Source: Polyangia bacterium
Lineage (GTDB): Bacteria; Myxococcota_A; Polyangia; Nannocystales; Nannocystaceae
Assembly: GCA_030430565.1 (NCBI GenBank)
Contig: JAUIKS010000009.1
Location: forward strand, 1-64,000
Direction: 5' to 3'
DNA: 64,000 nucleotides
The notes under the pieces were generated by a model. It was not told the origin of the DNA. It did not search any database and worked only from the letters and a program-made list of their open reading frames with translations. Both the position numbers and the translations under genes were made by a program. Numbering within the stretch: the first letter of the stretch is position 1; each line of letters opens with the position of its first letter. Shown in pieces: positions 52,373 to 61,150 of this stretch.

Positions 52373-53473
52373 ATGACTAAAGGAGAGCAGCAGCGGTCAG
52401 AGGTCAACGTCGGGAGTCTCGGCGACAGCGCGGAGCCGGTGACGGTCGCGGTGATCGGAGCTGGGAGCTGGGGCACCGGCCTGGCGATCCACGCTGCGCG
52501 GCTGGGACACACAACCAGGCTCTGGACGCGTCGCGGTGAGCACTGCGCCGCCATGCGCCGCGAACGTCGTAATACTCGGTACCTCTCGGATACGGTGTTC
52601 CCCGAGCGTTTACAGCCGGTCGACGATCTCGGCGAGGCGCTCGCCGGGGCCGCGCTCGTGATCCTCGCGATCCCGAGCCATGGGATGCGCGCTGTGGTTC
52701 GCCGTCTAGGCGCGGTGGTCGAAACTCTCCCCGGCGACCATCGACCGTATTTCTTGATCGCGGCCAAGGGTGTCGAGGTCGACTCGCTCAAGCCGATGCT
52801 GACGGTGGTCGAGGAGGAGATTCCGCCGGTTCATCACGGCCGAATCGTTGTTCTCGGCGGTCCGAGCTTCGCCGCCGAGCTGGCGGCCGGCCTGCCAACC
52901 GTGGTTGTGGTCGGTGGTCGCGGCGCGGGCTCGGGCGGTCCCGACGACGCCGCCAGCGCGGTCCAGCAGCAGCTCGCGGGCGCGAGTCTGCGCGTGTACA
53001 TCAGCGACGACGTGCTGGGCGTTGAGCTGGGCGGCGCGTTCAAGAACGTGATCGCCATCGCCGCCGGCTGCTGTGACGGCGCCGGGCTCGGTCAAAACGC
53101 GCGCGCGGCCCTGATCACGCGCGGACTCGCTGAGATCACGCGGCTCGCCGTGGCCCTCGGCGCGAATCCGGCCACGTTGGCCGGGCTCGCCGGATTGGGA
53201 GATCTTGTTCTGACCTGCACCGGCGGGCTCTCGCGCAACCGGCGAGTCGGTCTCGGGCTCGGTCAGGGTCGCAAGCTCCCCGACATCCTCGAGGAGATGG
53301 GGATGGTCGCCGAGGGCATCAAGAACACGCTCAGCGCCCAGCGGCTAGCCGCGCGGGAGCGGGTCGAGATGCCCATCACGAGGATGATGCACGCGATGCT
53401 CTACGAGGGGCTCGGCGTCCGCGAAGCCGTCACCGCGCTGATGCAGCGAGACCTCAAGGCAGAGCGCGGCTGA
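52373..53473 (+). CDS. gpsA: Glycerol-3-phosphate dehydrogenase [NAD(P)+]
   Basis: A 366-aa enzyme converting dihydroxyacetone phosphate to glycerol 3-phosphate for phospholipid synthesis. Rossmann motif VAVIGAGSWGTGLAIHAA at the start, then LAIPSHGMR, IAAKGVEVDS, VVLGGPSFAAEL, the substrate-site segment LGVELGGAFKNVIAIAAG with the catalytic Lys, and GLAGLGDLVLTCTG plus SRNRRVGLGLGQG. ATG 52373 gives a normal N-terminus with a short Gln/Ser tail; a GTG at 52322 would add 17 residues. Stands alone between two spacers. Confidence 0.95.
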   Translation: MTKGEQQRSEVNVGSLGDSAEPVTVAVIGAGSWGTGLAIHAARLGHTTRLWTRRGEHCAAMRRERRNTRYLSDTVFPERLQPVDDLGEALAGAALVILAIPSHGMRAVVRRLGAVVETLPGDHRPYFLIAAKGVEVDSLKPMLTVVEEEIPPVHHGRIVVLGGPSFAAELAAGLPTVVVVGGRGAGSGGPDDAASAVQQQLAGASLRVYISDDVLGVELGGAFKNVIAIAAGCCDGAGLGQNARAALITRGLAEITRLAVALGANPATLAGLAGLGDLVLTCTGGLSRNRRVGLGLGQGRKLPDILEEMGMVAEGIKNTLSAQRLAARERVEMPITRMMHAMLYEGLGVREAVTALMQRDLKAERG

Positions 53474-53896
53474 GACCTCGGTCTCCGTATCGGGAATGGG
53501 TGTAGCTGCACGGATGCGGCGCGCGCGGGTCTTCGGCGCGCCGTTCGTGTCTGTGCGGCAATGCGCGTGGGCCCAGGGTCGCGCTGACGCGGTGGCGATC
53601 TCGGAAATCGCGGGGCGATTGGTCTGACCAACGCAGTCAGCCAAGGCGAGGACTCCGCAGGCGATCGAAATCGCTATTCCACGAAATCCCGGCGGCGTGG
53701 AGGGGATTGCAGCGGTCGTGTCGCGCCGGCGTAGACGGCTCGGCGACCGCAATTCCGAGCGCGTCGACCGTGGCCTCGGCGGCGGCTGCGGGACCACCGC
53801 AGTTCTGCGGCGACGCGCCCGCGGTCGTGGATTCGCGCGTTCGGCTCCTAGGTAGGACTTGGCGGCATTTGCTGGATCCGTTAGGCTTGATGCGCC
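53474..53896. other. Intergenic spacer upstream of a kinase gene
   Basis: About 420 bp with only short Arg/Ala-rich open frames and no supported gene, RNA or repeat. Likely holds the promoter of the 53897 kinase, not identified. Confidence 0.5.
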
Positions 53897-55405
53897 TTGA
53901 GCAACATTGAACCCACGCCGTTCGGCGACAAATATGTGCTCGTCGAGCACATAGCGACCGGGGGGATGGCCGAGATCTATCGCGCCAACTACTCCGGGAT
54001 CGAAGGCTTTGCGAAGGAGCTGGTGATCAAGCGACTGCGGGAGGAGTACGCCGCTCAGCCCAGCGTGGTCCAGATGTTCCTTGACGAGGCACGGGTCGCC
54101 GCCACGTTGACCCACAACAACGTCGTTCACACCTACGACCTGGGCGAGCTCTACGGCGAGTACTACATCGCCATGGAGTACCTGCAGGGCCAGGAGCTGG
54201 TCGACGTGCTCCGGCGCTCGGTCAAGACGGGGCGCATGGTCCCGCTCAACCTGACCCTCGGGATCGTCATGCAGTCCCTGGAGGGCCTGTACTACGTCCA
54301 CGAGCGCAAAGACGACGGCGGCAACCTGCTCGGGCTCTGCCACCGCGACATCAACCCGACCAACATCCACGTCGGCTACGACGGCGTGGCGAAGATCGTC
54401 GACTTCGGGATCGCGGCGACCCGCGCCAGCCTGCAGCAGAGCGAGGGCAAGTTCGCCGGCAAGCTCTCCTACATGGCGCCCGAGCAGATCGAGGGGCGCG
54501 ACATCGACATGCGCGCCGACATCTTCGCGCTCGGCGTCGTGCTCTACGAGATGTGCCTCGGTCGCCGCCTGTTCCGAGGGCCACGTGACGAGGTCATCAA
54601 CCGGATCCTCGAGGGCGACATCCCGGCGCCGACCTTCATCGACCCGGACTTCCCGCCGGCGCTCGAGGCCGTGATCATGAAGGCGCTCGAGATCCTGCCC
54701 TCCGAGCGCTACCAGAACTGCGATCACATGTATCGCGACCTCGACAAGGTCATGCAGAGCATGTCCCTGTCGTGCACGCCCCGGAACATCAGCGCCTACA
54801 TGGCCGAGATGTTCGGCGAGGGCGCGCCGGCCGAGGTCAACTACGACGACCAGTACGACGACCTCGTCGACGAGGCGCTCGACTTCGACAGGTTCGACAG
54901 CCTCGAGGCCGAGTCCGAGCAGCCCGACTGGGTGCAGAGCATCGAGTCGAGCGCGGTCTCCAAGCCGTCCGCGAAGAAGCGGACGATGACGATCGGCAAC
55001 CTCGAGGACCTCGTCCGCAACATCAAGGTCGAGACCAACGCGCACAAGCCCACGGCCGGGCGCGGCGGCAACGACGAAGAGATCGAGATCGAGGACGACC
55101 TCTCGTCCTCGGGCTCTGGGACCGGACGTCGCAAGAAGCGGGCGCGCAGCTCGGGGCGACGCACGATCCCGCCGGCCGCGCGCGGTCGGGGCACGGGCGC
55201 GAACCGTACGCTCTCGGCCCGCAGCTCGCTGACGACCTCGCTGTCAGCGATCGATCCGGCGATGTCAGTCTCCGGCGGCGCGACCTTCGGGCACGGCGTG
55301 ATGGCCGATCAGTCCAAGAAGGGCAGCGTCGTCACCTGGATCTTGGTGATCATCGGCATCGCCGGGCTCGCCTGGGTCGCGTACACGGTTTTCACGATGA
55401 AGTAG
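53897..55405 (+). CDS. Membrane-anchored Ser/Thr protein kinase
   Basis: A 502-aa kinase from TTG 53897. Kinase domain: HIATGGMAEIYRANYSG (glycine loop with the GMAE variant frequent in myxobacterial kinases), Lys in LVIKRL (near 44), CHRDINPTNIHV (near 149, HRDxNPxN), DFGIAATR (near 169), YMAPEQIEGR. Residues about 305-470 are a low-complexity cytoplasmic linker with acidic EEIEIEDDL and basic RRKKRARSSGRR patches. One C-terminal helix near 478-499 (VVTWILVIIGIAGLAWVAY) leaves only a few residues outside, so no sensor domain is present. The next gene is the degenerate Thg1-like protein on the same strand after about 40 bp. Confidence 0.92.
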   Translation: MSNIEPTPFGDKYVLVEHIATGGMAEIYRANYSGIEGFAKELVIKRLREEYAAQPSVVQMFLDEARVAATLTHNNVVHTYDLGELYGEYYIAMEYLQGQELVDVLRRSVKTGRMVPLNLTLGIVMQSLEGLYYVHERKDDGGNLLGLCHRDINPTNIHVGYDGVAKIVDFGIAATRASLQQSEGKFAGKLSYMAPEQIEGRDIDMRADIFALGVVLYEMCLGRRLFRGPRDEVINRILEGDIPAPTFIDPDFPPALEAVIMKALEILPSERYQNCDHMYRDLDKVMQSMSLSCTPRNISAYMAEMFGEGAPAEVNYDDQYDDLVDEALDFDRFDSLEAESEQPDWVQSIESSAVSKPSAKKRTMTIGNLEDLVRNIKVETNAHKPTAGRGGNDEEIEIEDDLSSSGSGTGRRKKRARSSGRRTIPPAARGRGTGANRTLSARSSLTTSLSAIDPAMSVSGGATFGHGVMADQSKKGSVVTWILVIIGIAGLAWVAYTVFTMK

Positions 55406-55444
55406 TTGGGCGCGCGCGCACGCGCGCGTGTGGTGAGGAGACGG

Positions 55445-56152
55445 ATGAGCAGCAGCAACGCGAACCAGACGTGGTCGAAGTTCTCAGCGTTCCGCGTTCT
55501 CGGCGATCACGAGCCGATGCCGGGGTTTCGCCTCGTCATGCAGTTCGCGCCTGATCCCGCGTCGGTCGGCCGAGTGCTCGCCTCGCGGGCTCGCAACGCC
55601 GACGCCATCGACTCGGAGCTCGCGCGCGTCACGATCCGCGCCGGCATCGGGCTCTTGCAGTCGCGCAACGTCTCCTTCGTCTACTCCAACCCCGAGGAGG
55701 TCGTCGCGCTGATCCGCAGCGACGCGGTCAGCCGCATGAACTCCTCGATGGCGGTCTACGAGCAGCTGCTCTCGATGTTCTCCGCCCGCCTCGCGCTGCT
55801 GCTCGGCGAGGAGGTCGTGGTCCACGGCCGGATCTACGAGTTCCCCGACCTCGGGATCGCGCGTCGGGCCTTCATCTCGGCGCTCGAGTGGCTCGAGGAC
55901 GGCGCGTCTGTCCGCGCGGCCATGCGCGTCGGCAGCCAGATGCGCGGGCTCGGCAAGAACGTCGACCTCCAGACCGTGGCGAGCATTGAGGGGCAGAACC
56001 ACCTCCTGCGCGGCGCCGGCGTGAACCTCGAGAGCCTCCCCGGCTGGTGGTGGCGCGGGATCGCGGCGCGCTTCCGCGGCGACGGCGGCGTCGAGCTCTA
56101 CGACGACGTCCCGGGCGGCGCCGACTTCGCCGCGCTGATCGCCGACGTCTAA
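55445..56152 (+). CDS. Thg1-like protein with degenerate catalytic site
   Basis: A 235-aa soluble protein from ATG 55445 (GAGGAG about 5 nt upstream). It resembles tRNA(His) guanylyltransferase-like proteins (Thg1/TLP), which add nucleotides to RNA 5' ends in the 3'-5' direction: SFVYSNPEEVVALIR in the place of the family's SDE motif, FSARLALLLGEEVVVHGRIYEFP, ALEWLEDGASVRAAM, and the C-terminal NHLLRGAGVNLESLPGWWWRG. The metal-binding RIDGR-type motif near the N-terminus reads LVMQFAPDP and the SDE reads NPE, so catalysis is doubtful. The match is by eye and partial. Nothing suggests a host tRNA function; position after a kinase gene is intriguing. Confidence 0.55.
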   Translation: MSSSNANQTWSKFSAFRVLGDHEPMPGFRLVMQFAPDPASVGRVLASRARNADAIDSELARVTIRAGIGLLQSRNVSFVYSNPEEVVALIRSDAVSRMNSSMAVYEQLLSMFSARLALLLGEEVVVHGRIYEFPDLGIARRAFISALEWLEDGASVRAAMRVGSQMRGLGKNVDLQTVASIEGQNHLLRGAGVNLESLPGWWWRGIAARFRGDGGVELYDDVPGGADFAALIADV

Positions 56153-56179
56153 CATGTCCCCTGGGACCCGTAGCGCTCC
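56152..56179. other. Short gap with ACATGT palindrome before hemW
   Basis: ACATGT begins at 56152 inside TAACATGTCCCCTGGGACC, where GTCCC and GGGAC form an inverted pair. Part of the set of similar short elements. Confidence 0.45.
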
Positions 56180-57331
56180 GTGAGCGGTCTCTACGTCCAC
56201 GTGCCGTTCTGCGCGCGCGCGTGCCCGTACTGCGACTTTGACTTCGTCGTCGGTCGGGCGCCGCCGGTCGAGCGCTACCTCGAGGGCCTCGAGCGCGAGC
56301 GGCTCGGGCGACGTGAGCTCCTCGAGGCGGGGGAGGGCGGCGCGATCGAGACCGTCTACCTCGGCGGCGGCACGCCGAGCTCGCTCGGCGCCGACGGCCT
56401 CGACGCGCTGCTGGGATGGATCGAGGAGCGCTTCCCCGGCGCCGGGCGGCGCGAGTGGACCGTCGAGCTCAACCCCGAGCACGCGAGCGATGAGCTGCTC
56501 GCGCGGCTCTCGGCGCGGCGGGTCGGCAGGGTCTCGCTGGGCGTCCAGACCACGCGGCCCGTCGGGCTGCGGGAGCTCGGGCGCGCCCACGGCCCCGCGC
56601 AGGCGCTCGCCGCGATCGAGCGGGCGGCGGGCTTCGAGCTGTGCGTAAGCGCAGATCTGATCGTCGGCTGGCGCGGCCAGAGCGAGGCGAGCCTGCGCGC
56701 GGACATCGACGCCGTGCTCGACGCCGGCGCCCGCCACGTCTCGATCTACGCCCTCACGATCGAGCCCGGGACGCCGTGGGAGCAGCTGATCCGCCGGGGC
56801 AAGCGCGAGGTCCCGGACCCCGAGCACCAAGCCGCGATGCTCGAGATCGCCGAGGCCGCGCTCACGGACCGCGGCTTCGAGCACTACGAGGTCGCCAGCT
56901 ACGCGGCCGAGGGCGCGCGCGCGCTGCATAACGTCGGCTACTGGACCTGGCGGGACTACATCGGCCTCGGGCCCTCGGCCCACTCCGCCCGGTTCTCCGC
57001 CGAGGGCGCGGTCCTGCGTCGGGGGAATCAGCGCGGGCTCGAGACATGGCTCTTGGATCCTGCGCGGCCGGCCGGCGAGGAGCGCCTCGCGCCGCGCGAG
57101 GCCGCGATCGAGGGCCTGTGGACCGGCCTGCGCGTGCTCCCCGGGATCCTCGTCGACGACTACCTGGACCGGTTTCGCGGCGCGATCGACCGCGGCTGGC
57201 TCGAGCGCCGGGTCGAGCCCGAGCTGCGGCGCGGCAACCTCCAGTGGGCCGAGGGCGGCGCCGCCCTCCGCGTCGCGCCCGACCGCTGGCTGTGGCACGA
57301 CTCGATCTGCGCGACCTTGCTGTCTGGGTAG
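56180..57331 (+). CDS. hemW: Radical SAM heme chaperone HemW (coproporphyrinogen oxidase-like)
   Basis: A 383-aa protein from GTG 56180. N-terminal radical SAM cluster motif CARACPYCDF (CxxxCxxC plus aromatic), VYLGGGTPSSLG, VELNPEH, VSLGVQTT, ISADLIVG-like SADLIVGWRGQ, then the HemW C-terminal segments YALTIEPGTPWEQL, DYIGLGPSAHS and GLWTGLRVLPG. HemW binds heme and delivers it to respiratory enzymes; the CxxxCxxC plus Phe pattern separates it from true HemN. It is next to the heat-shock cluster but not obviously part of it. Confidence 0.92.
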   Translation: MSGLYVHVPFCARACPYCDFDFVVGRAPPVERYLEGLERERLGRRELLEAGEGGAIETVYLGGGTPSSLGADGLDALLGWIEERFPGAGRREWTVELNPEHASDELLARLSARRVGRVSLGVQTTRPVGLRELGRAHGPAQALAAIERAAGFELCVSADLIVGWRGQSEASLRADIDAVLDAGARHVSIYALTIEPGTPWEQLIRRGKREVPDPEHQAAMLEIAEAALTDRGFEHYEVASYAAEGARALHNVGYWTWRDYIGLGPSAHSARFSAEGAVLRRGNQRGLETWLLDPARPAGEERLAPREAAIEGLWTGLRVLPGILVDDYLDRFRGAIDRGWLERRVEPELRRGNLQWAEGGAALRVAPDRWLWHDSICATLLSG

Positions 57332-57413
57332 TCCGCGCCCCTGGTGCGGATCCGCTCCCGGCGCGCGGGCCTATATGCGACGCGCCCAGGCTCGTGGTAC
57401 ATCGAAATTCGCG

Positions 57414-58538
57414 ATGGGTTCGCTTGCGTTCAGCGGGACCTTGACGACGAGACAGGAGCGGATCCTGTTCGCGCTGTGTCGCGCGTACATCCTCTCGGGT
57501 CGCCCAGTCTCGTCGTCGGCGTTGAGCCGCGCGCACGGCCTGCGGTGGTCGTCGGCGACGATTCGAAACGAGCTCAAGGCGCTCGAGCGCGCGGGCTTCG
57601 TCCGCCAGCTGCACCACTCCGCAGGTCGCACCCCGACGCCGGCGGGGATCCGCGCGTACGTGAGCACGCTCGGGCGGCTCCAGGCGCCGTCGCCCGAGGT
57701 CCGGCGCGCGGTCGATCTCGCGTTCACCGAGTCCCTGCACGGCCCCGAGAGCCTGCGCCCGGCGGCCCACGTCCTCAGCGACCTCGGCCGCTGCGTCGCG
57801 GTAGCCGTCGTCGCCCGCGACCACGGCGGCGTGATCTCGGAGCTCAAGCTCGCGCCGCTCTCGGGCGCGAGCGCGCTGGTGATGATGACGCTCGACGACG
57901 GGACCGCGACGATGCAGCGCGTGCAGCTCGACTCGGACCTGTCCGCGGGGGCTGATCACGTCGCGCTCGAGCGCCTCGAGGAGCGGCTCCGCGGGCTGTG
58001 CCTGGGCAAGACCCTGCAGCGCGCGCGCGACGAGCTGCAGCAGCTGCTCGATCTCGAGGAGGCGCGCCTCGATCGCGTGCTCGCCGAGGCGCTGCGCGTC
58101 GGCCTCTGGATGTGCGTGGTCGCCTCGCTCGATCCCCTGTGGGTGCAGGTCGCCGGGCGCGGGCTGCTAGCGAACCGCCCGGGCGGACACGATGACGGCT
58201 TCGTCGAGATCCTCGGGCTGCTCGAGGACTACCACCGGCTCGCCGAGGTGCTGCGCCAGCTGCTCCCCGACCCGGGGGAGGAGGACGGCTACCCGCGCGC
58301 CGAGGTTCACGTCGACGCCAAGGTCGTGCTTCCGCACGCCGTGGGGACGCTCACCGGGCACCGCGTGCTCTCGGGGTTGAGCCTCGTCGGCTGCCGGATC
58401 CCGGCGGCAGGTCGCGCGCGTGGTATCGGCCGCTCCGGCGCGATCGCGTTGCTCGGCCCCGACCGCATGGATTACGAGCGCGTGATTCCTCTGGTAGAGT
58501 ACGCCGCGCGGGCGCTGGCCACGCGAACCGGTGAGTGA
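57414..58538 (+). CDS. hrcA: Heat-inducible transcription repressor HrcA
   Basis: About 374 aa from ATG 57414 (ATG 57375 is also possible). N-terminal winged helix: TTRQERILFALCRAYILSGRPVSS, LRWSSATIRNELKALERAGFV and HHSAGRTPTPAGIRAYV, the conserved HrcA start. The C-terminus ends in DRMDYERVIPLVEYAARAL, as in the family. HrcA normally binds CIRCE elements (TTAGCACTC-N9-GAGTGCTAA) upstream of groES/groEL and dnaK operons, aided by GroEL. No CIRCE is visible before hrcA or grpE in this window, so its targets lie elsewhere or use a diverged site. First gene of hrcA-grpE-dnaJ. Confidence 0.92.
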   Translation: MGSLAFSGTLTTRQERILFALCRAYILSGRPVSSSALSRAHGLRWSSATIRNELKALERAGFVRQLHHSAGRTPTPAGIRAYVSTLGRLQAPSPEVRRAVDLAFTESLHGPESLRPAAHVLSDLGRCVAVAVVARDHGGVISELKLAPLSGASALVMMTLDDGTATMQRVQLDSDLSAGADHVALERLEERLRGLCLGKTLQRARDELQQLLDLEEARLDRVLAEALRVGLWMCVVASLDPLWVQVAGRGLLANRPGGHDDGFVEILGLLEDYHRLAEVLRQLLPDPGEEDGYPRAEVHVDAKVVLPHAVGTLTGHRVLSGLSLVGCRIPAAGRARGIGRSGAIALLGPDRMDYERVIPLVEYAARALATRTGE

Positions 58539-58596
58539 GCGCTTGCCACTCCGCTGATCGTGACCAGGCTGTGCGCCAAGACGGAGTATTTCAGGC

Positions 58597-59202
58597 ATGA
58601 CGCAAAACGCAGGCGATGAGAACGCCGAGACCGACGTGACTGAGGCCGCGAACGCGAACGCGAGCGCGAGCGCCGACGCCGAGCCAGCCGCCGACGAGGG
58701 CACGTCAATGGAAGAGATCGTCGCGGATCTCGACCAGGAGCTCACCGCGACGAAGGACAAGTGGCTGCGCGCCGTCGCGGAGCTCGACAACTACAAGAAG
58801 CGGGTCAAGCGCGATATCGACGACGCGGTGTTCCGCGCGCGCAAGTCCCTGCTCGGCGACTTCCTCCCGACGGTCGACAACCTCGAGCGCGCGCTGACGC
58901 TGACCAAGAGCAACGAGGAGCTCGCCAAGGGCATCAAGATGGTCAGCAGCGAGTTCATCAAGGCGCTCGCCAAGCACGGGATCGAACCTGTCCCTTCGGT
59001 CGGGCACGCCTTCAACCCCGCGATCCACGAGGCGCTGCAGCAGATGCCCTCGGACAAGTACGCCCCCGGCATCGTCACCATCGAGTACGAGAAGGGCTTT
59101 CGGTTTAATGATCGGCTCCTGCGAGCGGCCCGCGTGATCGTGGCGAGCCCCGACTCGACCGGCACCGAGGGCGTGTCGAGCGAGGCCGAGCAGGCGAACT
59201 AG
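58597..59202 (+). CDS. grpE: Nucleotide exchange factor GrpE
   Basis: A 201-aa homodimeric co-chaperone that exchanges ADP on DnaK. An acidic, Ala-rich N-terminal tail (about 30 residues) precedes the long coiled-coil helix (EEIVADLDQELTATKDKWLR, LDNYKKRVKRDIDDAVFRAR), the four-helix region (DFLPTVDNLERALTL) and the beta-domain GFRFNDRLLRAARVIVA. All core GrpE features are present. It is 58 bp after hrcA and 22 bp before dnaJ; dnaK itself is not in the window. Confidence 0.95.
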   Translation: MTQNAGDENAETDVTEAANANASASADAEPAADEGTSMEEIVADLDQELTATKDKWLRAVAELDNYKKRVKRDIDDAVFRARKSLLGDFLPTVDNLERALTLTKSNEELAKGIKMVSSEFIKALAKHGIEPVPSVGHAFNPAIHEALQQMPSDKYAPGIVTIEYEKGFRFNDRLLRAARVIVASPDSTGTEGVSSEAEQAN

Positions 59203-59224
59203 CGCGCCGCCACTCGGCAACGGA

Positions 59225-60331
59225 ATGGCCTTTCAGGACCACTACGCCGTCCTCGGGGTGAAGCCCGACGCGTCCCCCGAGGAGATCAAGCGAGCCTATA
59301 GGCGGCTCGCTATGGAGACGCACCCCGATCGCCATCCGGACGACCCCGCCGCCGAGGAGCGGTTTCGGCGGATCAGCACCGCGTACACGGTGCTCAGCGA
59401 TCCGGTGAAGCGAGCCCGCTTCAACCGCGCGCGGCTCATGCCCGAGGCGCTCGAGCTCAACCAGCCGATCACCGTCGCGACCGCGCGCGACTTCTTCTCG
59501 TCGGTCGTCGGTGATGTCTTCGGGCGTCAGCGCAAACAGCGACGCAAGGGGCGCGATATCCGCTACACGCTCTCCATCGAGCTCGCCGAGGCGGTGCTCG
59601 GCTCAGAGCACGAGATCCAGTTCGAAGCCAACGGCGTCTGCACCACGTGCAAGGGCGGCGGCACCAAGCCAGACGGTCGGCCCGCAGAGGGCTGCCCGAT
59701 CTGCAAGGGCCGCGGGCAGGTCAAGGGCGAGGGGATCCTCGGGCGCTGGACGACCTGCGGCCGCTGTCACGGCATGGGGATGGTCCAGGTCGACCCGTGC
59801 GGCGACTGCCGGGGGAGCGGGGCGCGGCGCGAGAAGCGGGCGTTTCGGGTCTCAGTCCCGATGGGGACCGAATCCGGCGCGGAGCGGATCGTGAAGGGGC
59901 AGGGCGAGCCCGGTCGCTTCGGCGGTCCGCCCGGCAACCTCCGCGTCACGATCAACATCAACAAGCACCCCTTCCTCAGCCGCGAGGGTCAGGACATCGT
60001 GTGCGAGCTGCCCGTGAGCGTGACCGAGGCGGTTCGCGGCGCGCGAGTCCCTGTGCCGACGCTGACGGGCTCGGGGATCGTCAAGATCCCCCCGGGGATC
60101 GGGAGCGGCACTCGCATGCGCCTGCGCGGGAAGGGGGTCCCGCGCGAGCGGGGGGCCTCCGGTGATCAGCTCGTCACGGTCGTGATCGAGGTGCCGCGTG
60201 TCGCCAAGAACTCCGCGCTGTCACAGCAGGGGCGCGACGCGATCAACGAGGCGCTCTCGCAGCTCGAGCGAGCCTGCGAGGAGCACCCGCAGGCGCTGCC
60301 GAAACGCGACGCGCAGCGTCGCTCGAGCTGA
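59225..60331 (+). CDS. dnaJ: Chaperone DnaJ, without a Gly/Phe-rich region
   Basis: A 368-aa co-chaperone. J domain (about 1-70) with HPD in METHPDRHPDDP. The usual Gly/Phe-rich linker is replaced by ALELNQPITVATARDFFSSV and GDVFGRQRKQRRKG, with few Gly. The zinc domain has four CxxCxGxG motifs: CTTCKGGG, CPICKGRG, CGRCHGMG and CGDCRGSG. The C-terminal substrate-binding domains follow (RVTININKHPFL, GIVKIPPGIGSG, GDQLVTVVIEVP). Linker loss is expected to alter client handling. Follows grpE by 22 bp. Confidence 0.93.
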   Translation: MAFQDHYAVLGVKPDASPEEIKRAYRRLAMETHPDRHPDDPAAEERFRRISTAYTVLSDPVKRARFNRARLMPEALELNQPITVATARDFFSSVVGDVFGRQRKQRRKGRDIRYTLSIELAEAVLGSEHEIQFEANGVCTTCKGGGTKPDGRPAEGCPICKGRGQVKGEGILGRWTTCGRCHGMGMVQVDPCGDCRGSGARREKRAFRVSVPMGTESGAERIVKGQGEPGRFGGPPGNLRVTININKHPFLSREGQDIVCELPVSVTEAVRGARVPVPTLTGSGIVKIPPGIGSGTRMRLRGKGVPRERGASGDQLVTVVIEVPRVAKNSALSQQGRDAINEALSQLERACEEHPQALPKRDAQRRSS

Positions 60332-60416
60332 ATCTTAAAAAACCGGCGTGCGAGCTGACGCGACGTCTCGCGGACGCTGTTGTATATAAAACGCAGCCCG
60401 AGGGGCATCGATCGAT

Positions 60417-60677
60417 ATGGCAGGCGACGCGGTTCAGAAGCAGCTCACGGAACTCGAGGACCTCGCCAAGAATTTGGGTGTACGCGTCTCGTACGAGCCG
60501 ATGAGCGGGCTCAGCCGCGGGAGCGGCGGGCTCTGCAAGGTCCGCGGCGAGATGCGGGTCATCATGGACCGCAAGCTCAAGACCCCGGAGAGGATGCAGG
60601 TGCTGGCCGACGCGCTGCGTCGGTTTGACACCGAGACGTTCTACGTATCACCGGCGGTCCGTCGCATGCTGTCCTGA
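60417..60677 (+). CDS. Small conserved-looking protein downstream of dnaJ
   Basis: An 86-aa protein: MAGDAVQKQLTELEDLAKNL, VRVSYEPMSGLSRGSGGLCK, VRGEMRVIMDRKLKTPERMQ, VLADALRRFDTETFYVSPAV. The start and end look well-formed and the composition fits a helix-strand soluble protein, which argues for a real gene. I do not recognise it. It lies 85 bp past dnaJ on the same strand and could belong to the heat-shock transcription unit. Confidence 0.62.
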   Translation: MAGDAVQKQLTELEDLAKNLGVRVSYEPMSGLSRGSGGLCKVRGEMRVIMDRKLKTPERMQVLADALRRFDTETFYVSPAVRRMLS

Positions 60678-60760
60678 CGGACGGCGTTCTCACGCGTTTC
60701 AAAGCGCGTGGCTGAGGACTCAACGTCGGGAGCGTCGCGCAGCGGCCCCGCGCCCGGACG

Positions 60761-61150
60761 TTATCGAGGTCGCCGCAGGAGTCGCGCGAGCGTCGGGTCG
60801 TGGTCGAGCAGCTGACTGACTTGCTCGCGGATCTCCGTGATCAGATCATCACCCGCGCTGGCGGGCAGCTGCGCGCGCACGACGTGATCGATCAGCTGCT
60901 CACGCGCGCCCGAAACGTCGATCGATCCGCTCGCGAGGGAGTCTCGGATTCGCGCGATTTCGGTCGGAGCGTCGATCCCTTCGGTCTCCCCGATCGCCTG
61001 CGCGGAGCGCACGACGTCGCCGCGCTCGACTTCGCCCGCCTCCGGAGTGTCCGTGACGCGTCCGGCATCGCGCACGGACCTGCTGCTCGGTTCGGAGGGA
61101 CCACCGATTTTGCTGGGTCCGCGGGGGTTGTTGGAGTCGGGATCGTGCAT
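60761..61150 (-). CDS. Small acidic soluble protein of unknown function
   Basis: A 129-aa protein from ATG 61150 with a Pro/Ser-rich N-terminal tail and a helical end (IRDSLASGSIDVSGAREQLI, HVVRAQLPASAGDDLI, EIREQVSQLLDHDPTLARLL). The latter weakly recalls FlgM-type helices but this was not accepted. Convergent with the 60417 gene and divergent from the right-edge kinase. Function unknown. Confidence 0.6.
   Translation of the reverse strand: MHDPDSNNPRGPSKIGGPSEPSSRSVRDAGRVTDTPEAGEVERGDVVRSAQAIGETEGIDAPTEIARIRDSLASGSIDVSGAREQLIDHVVRAQLPASAGDDLITEIREQVSQLLDHDPTLARLLRRPR

Noticed and set aside
57332..58596. CIRCE operator upstream of hrcA or grpE
   Set aside because: No TTAGCACTC-N9-GAGTGCTAA or close variant is visible in either gap.
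60761..61150. FlgM-like anti-sigma factor
   Set aside because: IRDSLASGSIDVSGA is only loosely similar, no flagellar gene is nearby, and length and tail differ.
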